The notes beneath the pieces are model-generated. The model was given only the letters and a program-made list of their open reading frames with translations, was not told where the DNA came from and made no database searches. From Punctularia strigosozonata HHB-11173 SS5 (taxonomy: Eukaryota > Basidiomycota > Agaricomycetes > Corticiales > Punctulariaceae): 64,000 bases of DNA. Made by a program: the position numbers and the translations under genes. Where the stretch lies: assembly GCF_000264995.1 (NCBI RefSeq), contig NW_006767444.1, forward strand, positions 726,412 through 790,411. Reading direction: 5' to 3'. Shown here piece after piece: positions 35,582 through 46,696 of the stretch (the first letter of the stretch is position 1; every line of letters begins with the position of its first letter).

Positions 35582-38500
35582 TCACTGCCAGTAGCCCTGC
35601 CTGTGCTGGTACGAGTAGAACCCGTTATCCGAATTGCCCTGGTACCCGAGGTGGGCCTGCGGGTTTTGACCCTGTGGCGCACTGTGCTGCGTCTGCTGGC
35701 CTTGCGGGCCCGATGCAGCATTGGAGGCGAACCTGTTGCTCCCGTAGAAGCCGCCTTGCTGCTGCTGATGGTGTTGATGCTGTTGCGGCACCCCCGCACG
35801 TGCTTGTCCAGGCTGACCACCTCCAACACCAGCGCCAACGTCCTTAACACCTCCAACAGTGACGCCCTGACCGTACGGCTTGTAAGCGGTCTCGGGCGAG
35901 CTACCACCGCGCTGCGAAAGTTGCGACGCGGGTCCACCGGTCCCGGGGGTACCGATGCTATTCACGTTCTGACCGAGGCCGCCCATAAATCCTTGCGCGC
36001 CACCGTAGAGCTGCTTCCCGTAATCACCTGACGGTAACCCGCCACCAACACTCTGCTGGTGCTGGTGGCCATGCCCAGCGTGATGCTGGTAGCTCAGGTC
36101 GTCGTATTGGCCCTGACCGTACAGCGCCTGTGCCTGTGCCTGCGCGTACGGATTCTGGGCCGTATTTTGGGTTGGCTTAGCCGCCGGCGAAGGCGCAGAG
36201 CCAGGACCCGGGTGTCCGCCCTGAAAGACGGGCTGGTACTTCACGAACGGCTGCGGAACATAACCAGCGGGCGAGTTATAGGGTTGCCCAAAGTACTGGT
36301 TGGCGGGGTACGGCTGGTAGTAATACGGCACTGGGCCTGGAGCTGCGTAGCCACCCTGCGCTGCTTGACCGCCTTGGTGACCCTGGCTACCGGCTTGCGA
36401 GGAGGGGGGTTGATGCTGTGACGGGTGCGAGTTTGCGGGCGATAGGCCCGCCGATTGCTGGCCTTGACCTTGGAGACCTTTAAGATCGTCATGTCCCAGC
36501 GAGTTGCGGCTGCCAAAGCTAGCCTGCTGGTAGGAATCATAGAAGCTCTGAAAAGGTAAAGTGGTCAGGTCGACGATGAACACAGAATTTGGACTGGAAA
36601 CTCACACCGGGCCTGTCATTGTACGCATATTCGTCTCCACCGAAGCCACCCAAATGTCCGGGTTGGGTCTGATGCTGTAAACCCTGGCCGATCTGTTGGC
36701 CAAACACTCCATACGGACTGGCCTGTCCTGCGGGGGGCGTTGGCGTGTGGAAGTATGGTTGTTCCGCCTGACGGAAGTACGATGAAGCGTTACTCGTGAG
36801 CGAGGGTTGGGCCGGTGGGGCAGTGTCGAGCGCGGACAAGTTATGCTGCTGCGCATAGGCCGACTGAAGGGAGGAATGTATCTGAGGGTGGGCGGGCTGT
36901 TGCGGCTGGGCCACTTGTTGAGTCTGTGCGGGGAGCAGATGCTGCTGCTGCTGCTGCTGGGCATGCTGCTGTGAAAAGCCCTGCAGTGGCGAGCTGCTAG
37001 TGGCACTAGCACCCTGTGCTTGCGTGAGGGAGGAGGGTATGGAGTGCTGGGGTTGGGGCTGAGACATAGGGAGCCCCTGAGACTGCTGCTGTTGGGCCTG
37101 CTGGGGAATGGCAGAGGGGAAGAGACCGGGAGCACCACCGAGCGGTGTTGGGGCGGGCGGTGAGACGACCGGGGCAGATGGCGCCTCCTGGATTTGTATG
37201 GGGGCGGAAGGCGTAGACTGAGGCTGCGAAGCGGGCTTCAGCGGCTCTGAAGCAGCTACAGCCGCCGCGGGTGCTGGCTCCGAGACGGACTCAGTCCTAG
37301 ACAAGAAAACAAAGGATGAGTTTATGAATAAATCCGTTGGCAGCACGCGTAACATACGGGTGAGCCTCTGCAACATCATCCGCCGAATCATCGCCGAGGC
37401 TTAAGCTGCCAAATTGCATGCCTACTTTGTCCAATCCACTGATACCACCGTACTTGCCCGGCACGATGACCGCCTCACCGGTCTTGAACAGCGCATTTTG
37501 GCGCTGCTGGCGTGCGTGCGAGACAGGCGTCGCAGGCTTCACGGACGGCGCACGCACTTGCTCTGGACTGGGCGACGCCGTTTTCTGATGCTGTTGCAGG
37601 ATTTGGGCTGGGAGTGCAGAGGGAGGGCGGTCTGCATTCGGCGCAGAAGCGAGAGACGGTTCGGGGACGGGAGCAGGCTCGGGTGCCTGAGGTTCTTCAA
37701 CAGAAGGGGGGACTTCAGTCGCTGGAGGAGGGAGGGGAGGAGCTGCAGGTTCATCCCACACGGGAGGTTCAGCGGTGGTAGGTTCTTCAGGCTGCTGGAC
37801 AGCTGGTTCGGGTTCACTGGGAGCAGAGACAGGTTCAGGTTCAGGAGCTGGGGCAGGGGGTTGAGGTGGTACTGATACAGGTTGAGGGGCGGGGGCAGGA
37901 GGGGGGGTTGGTTTCGCCTGGGGCCTATAGATGCAGTCTGTCAGAAAACGAGCAACTGAAAGAGGTAGCGCCACAAGCCTTGCGATCTGCGCCCAGGACA
38001 TTTTCGACGTCGCAGGTGTTTTGGGCTTGGAGTGGTCCACAATGGAAGGTGATTTGACAGCGGGGGAGGCAGCACCGTTGACGAGGGGTGCGGCGGGTAC
38101 TACAGGAGCAACAGACTGCGATTCCGTCTCCGCGGTGTGCTCCTCCGGAGCGGAGCCCTCTGCAGGTTTGCTAGCTTCAGCCGGCGCGGCAGAAACATCC
38201 TTAGCGTCCTCGGTGGTGGTACCCCATGCCTCGGTGGTCGTCGGTCCAGCAGCGGCATGACCGTTCGCCTCTGTCAGAGGGCGCCCGCCACGGGCACCTC
38301 CACGGGCGCCGCCGCGAGCAGCACCTCCGCGACCGGGACCGCCGCCTCTGCCACCGCGTCCACCGCGCGCGCCACGGAAATCGCCTCTGCCGCCAACCGA
38401 CTCCTTAGGTGCGTGGGTGGGACCGGATAGCGCCACCTTCTTGTCCTTCTTGCGGCTGACCGCGCCCCACTGTTCGGCATGACCTGGCGTTCGGTTGAGA

Positions 38501-38803
38501 ACCGAAAGAGAGCAGAGAAAAGAGCGGTGGGTGGTGAATACCTTCTGAGATCCGGGTGGCTGCGAGCTCCACGTCTCCTTGGGCTTCAGCGAGAGCTGAT
38601 TGCAGGTCTGTGAGCAGAAATGAGCGGTGCATGAGTTGTTATAGCCAGTGCACGCGACAGGACAGGTGCAGCGCACCGTCATTGGACCACGAGGGGAAGA
38701 GCTCTTGCAGCGACTGAACTTGGGCGCGGTACTTGTCGGTGACGCCGTTTGATTCTTTGGCGTTCGCCGGCGTGCGACGGTAGCTGGCTTTGGTGCTGGA
38801 CAT
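35582..38803 (-). CDS. DEF1: Def1-like RNA polymerase II degradation factor
   Basis: Def1 promotes ubiquitylation and removal of stalled RNA polymerase II. The start at 38,803 gives MSSTKASYRRTPANAKESNG. A CUE domain (ubiquitin binding) follows, split by an intron: YRAQVQSLQELFPSWSND joined to DLQSALAEAQGDVELAATRI and SEG. Then come WGAVSRKKDKK, an RGG-rich block (GGRGDFRGARGGRGGRGG...) and Pro/Glu-rich linkers. The rest is a long Gln/Tyr/Gly-rich low-complexity tail, with runs such as QQHAQQQQQQH and YQHRQGYWQ at the end. This order (N-terminal CUE, long Q-rich tail) is the Def1 layout. The Q-rich tail is coded partly by CAG repeats near 36,940-36,970. It shares a 175-bp promoter with TFIIE-beta. 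Confidence 0.85.
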
Positions 38804-38978
38804 TGCGGCTGGCGGTGGGTGGCACCGGGGCAGACGACGAGAACACGGATGAGGGAGGAAGGAGAAGTCAAGTGAATATTTCAGCTGACGCGCGTAGCCA
38901 TTTGTGCTGGTTTCACCGGGCCACAGCCAAGGCGTTCTTTGTTCCTCCCTCCACAGCCGTCGGGTGGCTCCAGCCGTC
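38804..38978. promoter_or_regulatory. 175-bp bidirectional promoter, DEF1 / TFIIE-beta
   Basis: The two divergent starts leave 175 bp. Both genes serve RNA polymerase II, so shared control would make sense. I see no clear TATA box. The role is inferred from the layout. Confidence 0.45.
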
Positions 38979-40218
38979 ATGTCATCCTTAGCGAGGCAAG
39001 AGCTACATTTACACGACCTCGATGCAATATTCACATTGATACCGTCGACAACAGAGACGCGGCCAACTTCAAGTCGGCGCTCGCTCGCCAAGACTTCTCG
39101 TCATGGCATTCCAACCCATCCAATGCGCAGCCGCAGTCTCCATCGGCGGGTGAGCCCTCTGGTAGCGGCGCCAACCAGAAGAAGAAACGACCCAAGTCAA
39201 GCATGTATCTCCTCTGTGCCGCAAGCTGAGAGTTATTGACCCGTCTTCGTCCAAAAGATGTGGTGTACTCTCAGCCGGCGGACACGGGCACCGGCGCGAA
39301 TATCAACACCCAGCTCGTCTATTGCGTTGACCATCTGAAGGTCTGCGCATATGTAAACGGCACATGAGTAGAGAAACGTGTACTGATGTAGGATTCAGTC
39401 AATGGGTGGTCCAACTCGCCTGCAAGACATCGCTATCATGACCAACACACCGCTGCTGGAGAATGCGCTTCTCTTGGAGAAGTTCAAGGCGCACGATAGG
39501 GTGATCTACAATCCAAAATCCGACACCTACCAGTACAAGGTACGCAGCGACTCGCTATCGGTCGTGAGCGGAAGGATGATATGACTTGCATATACCCTAG
39601 TTCGACTATCAAATCACCAACAAAGCCCAGCTACTCACGGAAATCCAGCGACAGTCGCGCAAAGGAGGCGGAGTTTCGATCAAGATGCTTAAAGAGTCGT
39701 GGAAGGACGCTCAGGGCGCAATTGACGAACTCGAGAAGGAGGGCGAGGTTTACATTTCGCGCACGGCGAGGAAGCCGGAACAGAAGAAAGAAAGCAAGCC
39801 CATCTTCGTGTTCTGGAACGAGATCAAACCGCATGAACCGGGTGGGGCGAAAGTTGAAGATGGTGAGGGTTTTCGTCATGGGGAAATCATAACAGATGAC
39901 AGAGGACTGTATCCAAGATTTTCTGAAGCTCTGGACTGACCTCAAAGTGCCCGAAGAACCCGATCTGCTCAAGGCGCTCGCACAAGGTCTTTATCGTCTC
40001 TCTTCATCAGCCTGGATCCTCGCTTTCTGATACGCGTCGTCACAGAGGGTCTCCAGGCCACCGCCGCCGAGAGCATCGCGCCGAAGCCGCCAACGACGAA
40101 GAAGAAGGGCAAACGCTCGGCGGGAAAGCAGCGCCAGGCGCGGATAACCAATACCCATCTGAAAGGAGAGATCGACCTTTCGCGCGATTACGCGCCTCCA
40201 CCGAGCAATCCCAAATAA
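38979..40218 (+). CDS. TFA2: TFIIE beta subunit
   Basis: TFIIE-beta is part of the RNA polymerase II preinitiation complex and helps recruit and regulate TFIIH. Exon 1 is only 17 bases from the ATG at 38,979 (MSSLA plus AG). A 59-base intron with a GC donor (38,996-39,054, GCAAGA...AACAG) joins it to exon 2, giving MSSLARDAANFKSALARQDF. The core winged-helix part reads VVYSQPADTGTGANINTQLV, MGGPTRLQDIAIMTNTPLLE and KFKAHDRVIYNPKSDTYQYK, then FDYQITNKAQLLTEIQRQSR, SIKMLKESWKDAQGAIDELE and KPIFVFWNEIKPHEPGGAKV. The basic tail KPPTTKKKGKRSAGKQRQAR precedes ITNTHLKGEIDLSRDYAPPP and the stop at 40,216. Four or five introns are present. The start exon is inferred; no other ATG gives an open N-terminus. 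The junction near 39,200-39,260 is uncertain. Confidence 0.9.
38996..39054 (+). other. Candidate GC-AG intron in TFIIE-beta
   Basis: The sequence between the only usable ATG and the conserved N-terminus begins GAG/GCAAGA and ends CAACAG/AGAC. Removing its 59 bases restores the frame exactly. No GT donor in the interval does so. GC donors are a known minor class and favour a strong AG/GCAAG context, as seen here. Confidence 0.55.
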
Positions 40219-40705
40219 AGGGCAACCCGGCCGTCTTGCCTGCCGGCTCTTCGTGTCCGCTCGACTCTCCCTAGTGCCGCCCATTCGCTCCTGAACTTGA
40301 TCGGCCGGTTGATCTCCTCGCACTATGTCGTCCGCGCGCTCGCGGAGTTAAGAGCAGAGCCGACGTGTTCCGTCATCATCGTCTACTCTTCTGTGTCCCC
40401 GCCATCGCATCGCATATCCGCATTTGAGAGTCCATCGCATCGTGTATCTTATGTATATCTAGCATAACTTTGCATCCGCTCACATGAACGTTTGTCGGAA
40501 GCCCGAGGGCGCGCAAAAACCCCAAGAGTCGCTATGCCCCCAATGCGATCTCAGGGATTAGATTATCTTTTTGCACGGCTCCTATATCTCGTCTTGGCAC
40601 GGCTACGCCTCCTACGCAAGGCGCGCCTCATCCCGCTCCGCTCCACGAACGCTATACCAGATAGCGCACTACCTTTCGACATCGACAACGACGGCGCTAA
40701 CGATC
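40219..40705. other. Spacer between TFIIE-beta and CCT
   Basis: This holds the TFIIE-beta 3' end and the CCT promoter and leader. Near 40,440-40,460 an AT-richer patch with tatgtatatctagc could act as promoter or terminator. No gene is seen. Confidence 0.4.
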
Positions 40706-42464
40706 ATGGCCACAACAGACGCTCGCCACCCCAAACGGTCCTTCCTCAAATATCGAACGGTTGATTCGCCCGCCTACGACGCGTGCGCACGTCTCTCAGA
40801 CCCATCGCTTGATGCTCCATTCTGAATCGTATGCAGTTCCGAAGAGGACAATGATCCGCTTACCGACGACGGCGCCTCCGTCACCTCCATACCGTCTCCT
40901 TCGCCCGCCTCCACCCCCGCACCCCGTCCCCAGCCCCGGTCTACGTATCCGCATCTTGCCGCCCCTACGTCCTCCTTAGGAAAGGCACACTCGGCCTCCC
41001 GCGCAAAGCACCAGCTCGCGGCCTCGCTCACCGCACAAGCGCTCTCCGACGATGGCGTTGATTCCCCTACTTATGACGGCGACATCGAGAGCAGCACGAC
41101 GATTGGCGGCGGCGGGCGCGATCGGACGATCAGCGTGCTGAGCCTCGGAGATACAAGCACAAGTGCAAGCGGCGCGAGTGCGCTCACGAGCCCGGTGACC
41201 AGTGCATTCCCGCTACCGGAGGTGCGGCTTGGAGGCGTCGGGCTGGGCGCCCCCGGGACAGGAGCGGGGCCAGCAGCAGTCGGGGCGCAGACGAACGAGA
41301 GCACGCCGAGCGTCAGCCCGGAGCGTCAGGGGAAAGGCAGGGAGGCGCGGGACGACGATGCCAAGGAGAAAGAGAAGAACGATCGGCTGAAGGAGCACAG
41401 TATCCCGTTCTGTGTGCCCGGAGAGCCTGCACCGGCCAACATATCCAAGGACGCGTTCGATCCGGCCAAGCTGACTACCGAAGACATTCAGGTAAGCCAC
41501 GCTCATGCAAACTCGGCCTCCGTGTCCCAGGTCTGACCTCCGCGAGGCAGGCATTCGTGAAAAAGGCTATCGAAGGCGAGTCTATCCGGAAATACAAGAT
41601 CAACAAGCCACCTACGGATCGCCCCGTCCGCATATACGCCGACGGCGTCTACGACTTATTTCATTTCGGGTACGCATGTGTTCCAGATCAGCATAACCAT
41701 TGGCATCTTATCTTATCACCCCCTTGGCGTTCGACGTGATCGTCGTTTGGGCATTTCCGCCTCTGAACAGTCATGCACTCCAACTTCGCCAGGCAAAGCT
41801 TTCTTTCCCTAGCGTCTACCTGCTCGTAGGCTGCTGCTCAGACGAGCTCGTGAGGCAGCACAAAAACCCTTGCGTCATGAACCATGCAGAACGGTGAATC
41901 ATTCGTTTGCTGGATTGACACGTCTTTTTCTCACTTGCTTTGCCCCTCAGATGCGAAGCCATTCGCCATTGCCGTTGGGTGGATCAAGTTGTGCCTGAAG
42001 CGCCATGGGTCATCACTTCTGAATTCCTGGAAAAGTATGAGATCGATTACGTCGCACATGACGAGGATCCGTACGCGGGCGCAGGCACAGATGATGTCTA
42101 TGGGCTCGTCAAAGCAGAAGGTGCGCATCGTTTCCAGGCTAGCATATCATCCTTGCTTAAATTCGTGAATACAGGTAAATTCCTCCCCACACGGCGCACT
42201 CCTGGTGTATCTACGTCGGAACTGTTGGAGCGTATCGTGCAACAATATCGTCACCGTGACTTCGACGGAAAGCTTGAGAAGATGGGTAGGGCTGAGCTCA
42301 AAGCCGAGGTGTGTGGTACACTCACTACCTGCAGCATCTTGATGGCTGAAACATTATAGGGATCGGACTATGACGATGATCCGGATGGTCCTCGAAGCCG
42401 CGCCGTAAGCCGCGTACGAGGGCGCAAAGAACAGCTCAAGCAAGACGCCAAACTGAATGGTTAG
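40706..42464 (+). CDS. PCT1: Choline-phosphate cytidylyltransferase
   Basis: The enzyme makes CDP-choline from CTP and phosphocholine, the rate-limiting step of the Kennedy pathway to phosphatidylcholine, at nuclear and ER membranes. The ATG at 40,706 gives [21 protein letters not shown] 54-base intron (40,783-40,836) joins SPAYDA to [18 protein letters not shown] long Ser/Thr/Pro-rich leader follows. The catalytic part runs [17 protein letters not shown], then after an intron [20 protein letters not shown], so the HxGH motif (HFGH) is formed across the splice. Then come [60 protein letters not shown] and [15 protein letters not shown] (RTxGxSTS). The tail is short and basic ([16 protein letters not shown]), with little of the amphipathic helix of animal CCTs. 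It converges on the phosphatase gene. Confidence 0.94.
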
Positions 42465-42803
42465 CGAGCTTGAGAGACGTACGAAGGGACAGGAAGGCGT
42501 AAATCAAGGGTGTGGTATCATTAGTATTACTAGATATACCTTATTGCCGTGTTTTGGAATGTATTTGATTGAGCTGTACCCGAGCAGCTTGAGGTAGACC
42601 TACACTTTAGGCCTCCTCTATGTCGCTGATCGGTAGATGTAATGTAGATAGCATCAAGTGAAATGGGATGCCTTGTAGGGACGATACTATGGTAAATAAA
42701 TAAGGCGAGAAGAAATCCATGCAAGAACACGCGACAGCCAGATGAAATATCCCGTCAACAAGACCTATTTAAGTCTTTGGTCCGGTCAGCCCTAATCCAC
42801 ACT

Positions 42804-45800
42804 CTACATGTACCATGTACTCTCCAACCCAGCCTTGCTAACCCTCCGAATAGGTTGCAGTGTTGTCTCGTCCACCGGCGCCCTCCTCACGTGCCTATAC
42901 CGCCCCTCGCTATCCTTGATCTCCATCTCCTGCCCACTATCATTCACGCCAGGTATAATCAGCACACCGTCACTTTCCTGGCGCACGTAAGGGGGCGGGA
43001 GCGAGTCACGCATGCCAGCTGGACGCCGACCTCCGTGAGTGTAGTCGCCGGGGCCGACGTCGTGGTCATGGTCATGGGCAACGCCGGCAGAGGATGGCTG
43101 CACCACGCCTTTCGACTTGCCGCCGATTTCCTCCACCTCAAAAACCTGGGATGAAGGGACACTCTTAATCACTAGTTGCAAACCAGAGGCAGCGATGCGC
43201 ATACCATCAACTCGGACACGAAACCAATGTTCGGCGAGACGCCCTTCCTCCGCTCCTTCACAAACCCATATGCGCGCGACAATGTCCATCGGTTGGCATG
43301 TATGAGGTACGCGATGACGGCCGTCACGGAGCGCGATTTGCCCGCCTTGCAGTGCACGTACGTCGGCGCCGAGTGCAATCTCGCGTCGTCTGCAGCATAA
43401 AACCACCAAAATGAGCTGAATTTACGATTGTGACGGAATGGGAAGGCAACGTACCAAGTAACTGACAGGCCTCACGGACGCCGTTCCTGATGTTGTCCTC
43501 TTCGACAGTGTCCCGCATGGGAATGCGACTATACCGCTCAAACTTCTGTCTCAAACCCAGCCCTTGATCGTCGTCACACTCCATTGCGATGTTCAAGATC
43601 CGCTTCACGCCAAGATCCAACAGCTCTTGCACATGTTCCTCCGTGGTGAGCTCAGGTCCAAGGAACAAGAAGTTGGGGAGTATCGTCGATATCGTGAAGT
43701 CGTCTTCGCGCTCACCAGCGTCGGAAGAGGTGGATGGAGGCTGCTCAGTATCGGGCGTGGGCCGCGCGGTAGAAGGAGAAGGTGGCAATGGTGAGGTTGA
43801 GGAACGCGGAGTGCGATGACCGGGGCTAGGCGGCGGGCCAGTGTGGAAGCTGCTGTGGAAGGCGGGGGACGGGGGTGGTCTATCGGATGAGTAGGGGAAG
43901 GAACCAAAGCTCGATGGGGCCTTTAGGAACGCCGAGCCTGGAGGTGAATGATTCGAATGCACCAGGTTGAGGTGGGTAGGCGACCTCGGCGGTCTCAGAC
44001 CCAGCCCCCCCAAAGACATCGATGGGCGTTCCTCCACCGCCGATGGAGGGACGGAAAGCGTGAGCGACTTCACGGGGAGAGTCCGAACCTGTAATTTGGG
44101 CAAGTTCATATTTAATCTCTCGGCCGAGGTAGTGTCAAGCTTGCGAAGCGATGGAACGCTAGGGCGCCGTGGTGGGGGTGGGCGGGAGAACGAGAGCTGC
44201 GAGGGTGGCGGGGAGGGGGTCGCGTCCGCTAATCCGGAGGCGACGGTGGTGATAGTGTGATGACGAGGGCGGGAGGAAGAGGCCATGAGGTTAGAGGACA
44301 TCATGGGTAGAGGAGATGGACCGGGAGAGGGTAGCGGCGAGTGCGCGGAAGTGGAGGGTAGGGGGATGGTGGAGGTGCCTTCGCTCGGCTTCGAGAGATC
44401 GATAGTCGATTGGTTGAGACCAGTTGGGGCAGCTGATTCGTGTGACGGCGAGGGCAGCGCCGAAGACGGAGAGGGGTGTTCAGACGAAGCCGAGTTGGAA
44501 AGGTCCAACACAGGCATCGTCTTGAATCGTGTGGCAACTTGAGTGTTGAGCTGGAACAGTCCGCCAGGCTTCTTCCCTGGACTGGGGCCAGGGCTCCCCG
44601 AGCCACCTACAGCCAATTGAGCCGGTTTCCGTCTGGGACTACCCAAATGAGCTATGCTGATGCCACTGGTTTGAGCATCAGACATGGGCATGCCGGAGTC
44701 GTTATGGAGCAGCTTATGCAGGTCGGGCTGCGAAAGCACACCCGCAAGGCCGCCTTTGAGGTAGTCGGCGCTGCCGTGATGCAACAGAGGGCCGAGGACA
44801 GGTAGCATGGCCCACGCCGTCGACTGCAGACTGCCCTTGTCTTTCTCGTCCATGTCGTTGTCGTATACGATCACGTCGCCATCCCACATCCAACCGCCAC
44901 CGTCACCCTCCCCGCTCCTTCGTCGGTCACCAATCTTCACATCTTCATCCGCTCCTGGATCCTCAGTACCCAACAGCTCGTCCCACTCTTCCCTCCCCTC
45001 ATCCGTGGTGATGTATTGGCGCAACGCGTGTATTGACTGAAACGCATTCTTGGGGTTACGACATCGTTTCAGGATCAAGGTGGGGATGGCAAGGTTGATG
45101 GAATGCTGCAGGCGGGTGGAAAGATAGGCCGGAAGGGGACGTGTGTCGATCAATAGCGGGCGCGTGGGTGAAGACAGAAGACGTGTCGCAAGAGAAGATG
45201 GTTCGACGGGTTGTGATTCCCGGCCGTAGGCGGAGGTCGATGGGAGAGGACCGGGGGAAGGTGTAGGGGAGAAGTAAGCGGTGTCTGAGGTTTTAGGGTT
45301 TCCGCCGAACGTATGAGAGGTGGAGGGAACAGAAAGGGGTGCTTGAGATGTCGAGGTCGAGGGTGTAGCGACAGAGGTTAACTTGGAGAGGTCGACCGAC
45401 AAACGGCTGGAAGGACCGATGAAGTGGGCGCTGAGCGGCGTTTGCAGCGGCGTCCCGGATGTAGGCGTCCAGTAAACGCTCGGTACTTCGCTGACCGTGC
45501 TCGTGGGTGATGGCGAACGCACTAACTGTGAGCGGCCTGGCACGGAACGGGGACCGGGGGTGAAACCGGGATGTTGCGCACTGCTGGGGAACGAGCCTGT
45601 GGACGAAGGGGTGGGTGTGAGCGCTGAGGCTGAAGGCCTGCGTGGCGAGAGAGAATTCTGCTGCTTCAGGGATGTGGAGGATTTGATGGGGCGCAAGCGC
45701 AAGTTGGTACTGAGCTTCTTGCGCAATGCGGAGAGGGACTTGAGGCCGCGGGTTAGATCGTCCGATTCCACTGCGGCATCGTCGCCACTGGAGCCGGCCT

Positions 45801-46032
45801 GGTCGCTCTCGTCGTTGGAAAAGAATTCGCCCGAGGTGGATGAACCTGGAGAGGACAGCTGTAGGTCACTGTCGACGTCGACGGGCGAGTCGTATTCGAT
45901 GACGGTGTTCGAGAGCGCCGAAGGACGATAGGTCCCGAGGCCGAGGGAGAGCTGCGGCGGGCGCGACTTGCGCGACTGGGGGTTGCCAGTGCCGCCAGTC
46001 GTCGAGGACTCGGCTGCGTCAACACTGGGCAT
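42804..46032 (-). CDS. Dual-specificity (MAP kinase) phosphatase with N-terminal rhodanese-like domain
   Basis: The large first exon starts MPSVDAAESSTTGGTGNPQS and is mostly Ser/Pro-rich and disordered. A rhodanese-like/CDC25-type region follows (SSPTRPLLIDTRPLPAYLST, DELLGTEDPG, GDVIVYDNDMDEKDKGSL), as in MAP kinase phosphatases, where it docks the kinase. The C-terminal DSP domain reads ISTILPNFLFLGPELTTEEH, LLDLGVKRILNIAMECDDDQ and YSRIPMRDTVEEDNIRNGVR. After an intron it continues ARLHSAPTYVHCKAGKSRSV, with the HCx5R active-site loop, and AYLIHANRWTLSRAYGFVKE. The catalytic Asp lies in MRDT. It would remove phosphate from Tyr and Thr of stress or cell-wall MAP kinases, by analogy to yeast Msg5/Sdp1 and animal MKPs. 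The tail is about 100 residues, ending GLESTWYM. It diverges from PAN3. Confidence 0.88.
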
Positions 46033-46696
46033 GACGGCAACGCGGGAGATAGCGAGCTCGCAGTGATTGATGGATCCTGTCGGAGGGAAGCTGATTCGCA
46101 GGCGTGTGTTTTAGTTTGATAGAGGCATAACACTCTCGTGGTTGAGATGATGCCGCCTTGACGAAGTGTATGGCGACGAAGGAGAGGAGAGAGAGTACGC
46201 GCTGGTCGTCTGGGAGGTCGAACTCGAAGGGGGCCGGAAGCTCCTTGGATCACAACGCGGCGGAAGCGACAGGACCATCAAATCCAATATGATATGATAG
46301 TACGCCTTATAATCGTCCGAACCTAGGCACGGATTCATAATATATTGCTGTCATATTTGATCAACACGGAGGAGAAATCCGCAGGTCGGACGGCATCATC
46401 GCAACCTTTCAGCCACGATCGCGAGTCCGCAAAACATAAGTATATGAGCTCGTTGCTCATGAATCGGTTTGTATTCGGAGCGTGGAAAGCTAACGCTACT
46501 TGATGTCTATTATCACGAAGTCCAAATATAGATATGGGCAGCGTGTGTTGATTATGTAGACAGGTCGGAGATGTGGAACAATTGTCAAGCATCAGCGAGT
46601 GTGAATGACGTCGGCGTGCAGTGGCAGCAATCTTAGAATAAGTAATAAGTACTTTGGTCGATCGCGCCGTGAGGTTGTGGCGCCGTCGCTCTCTTG
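46033..46696. promoter_or_regulatory. Divergent spacer, phosphatase / PAN3
   Basis: These 664 bp hold both promoters. An AT-rich run (tatgatatgatagtac) lies near 46,280-46,300 and another at 46,330-46,350. No gene is seen; short open frames have no domain. Confidence 0.4.

Noticed and set aside
43564-44805. Long plus-strand ORFs opposite the phosphatase
   Set aside because: They are mirror images of a Ser/Pro-rich coding exon and have no independent support.
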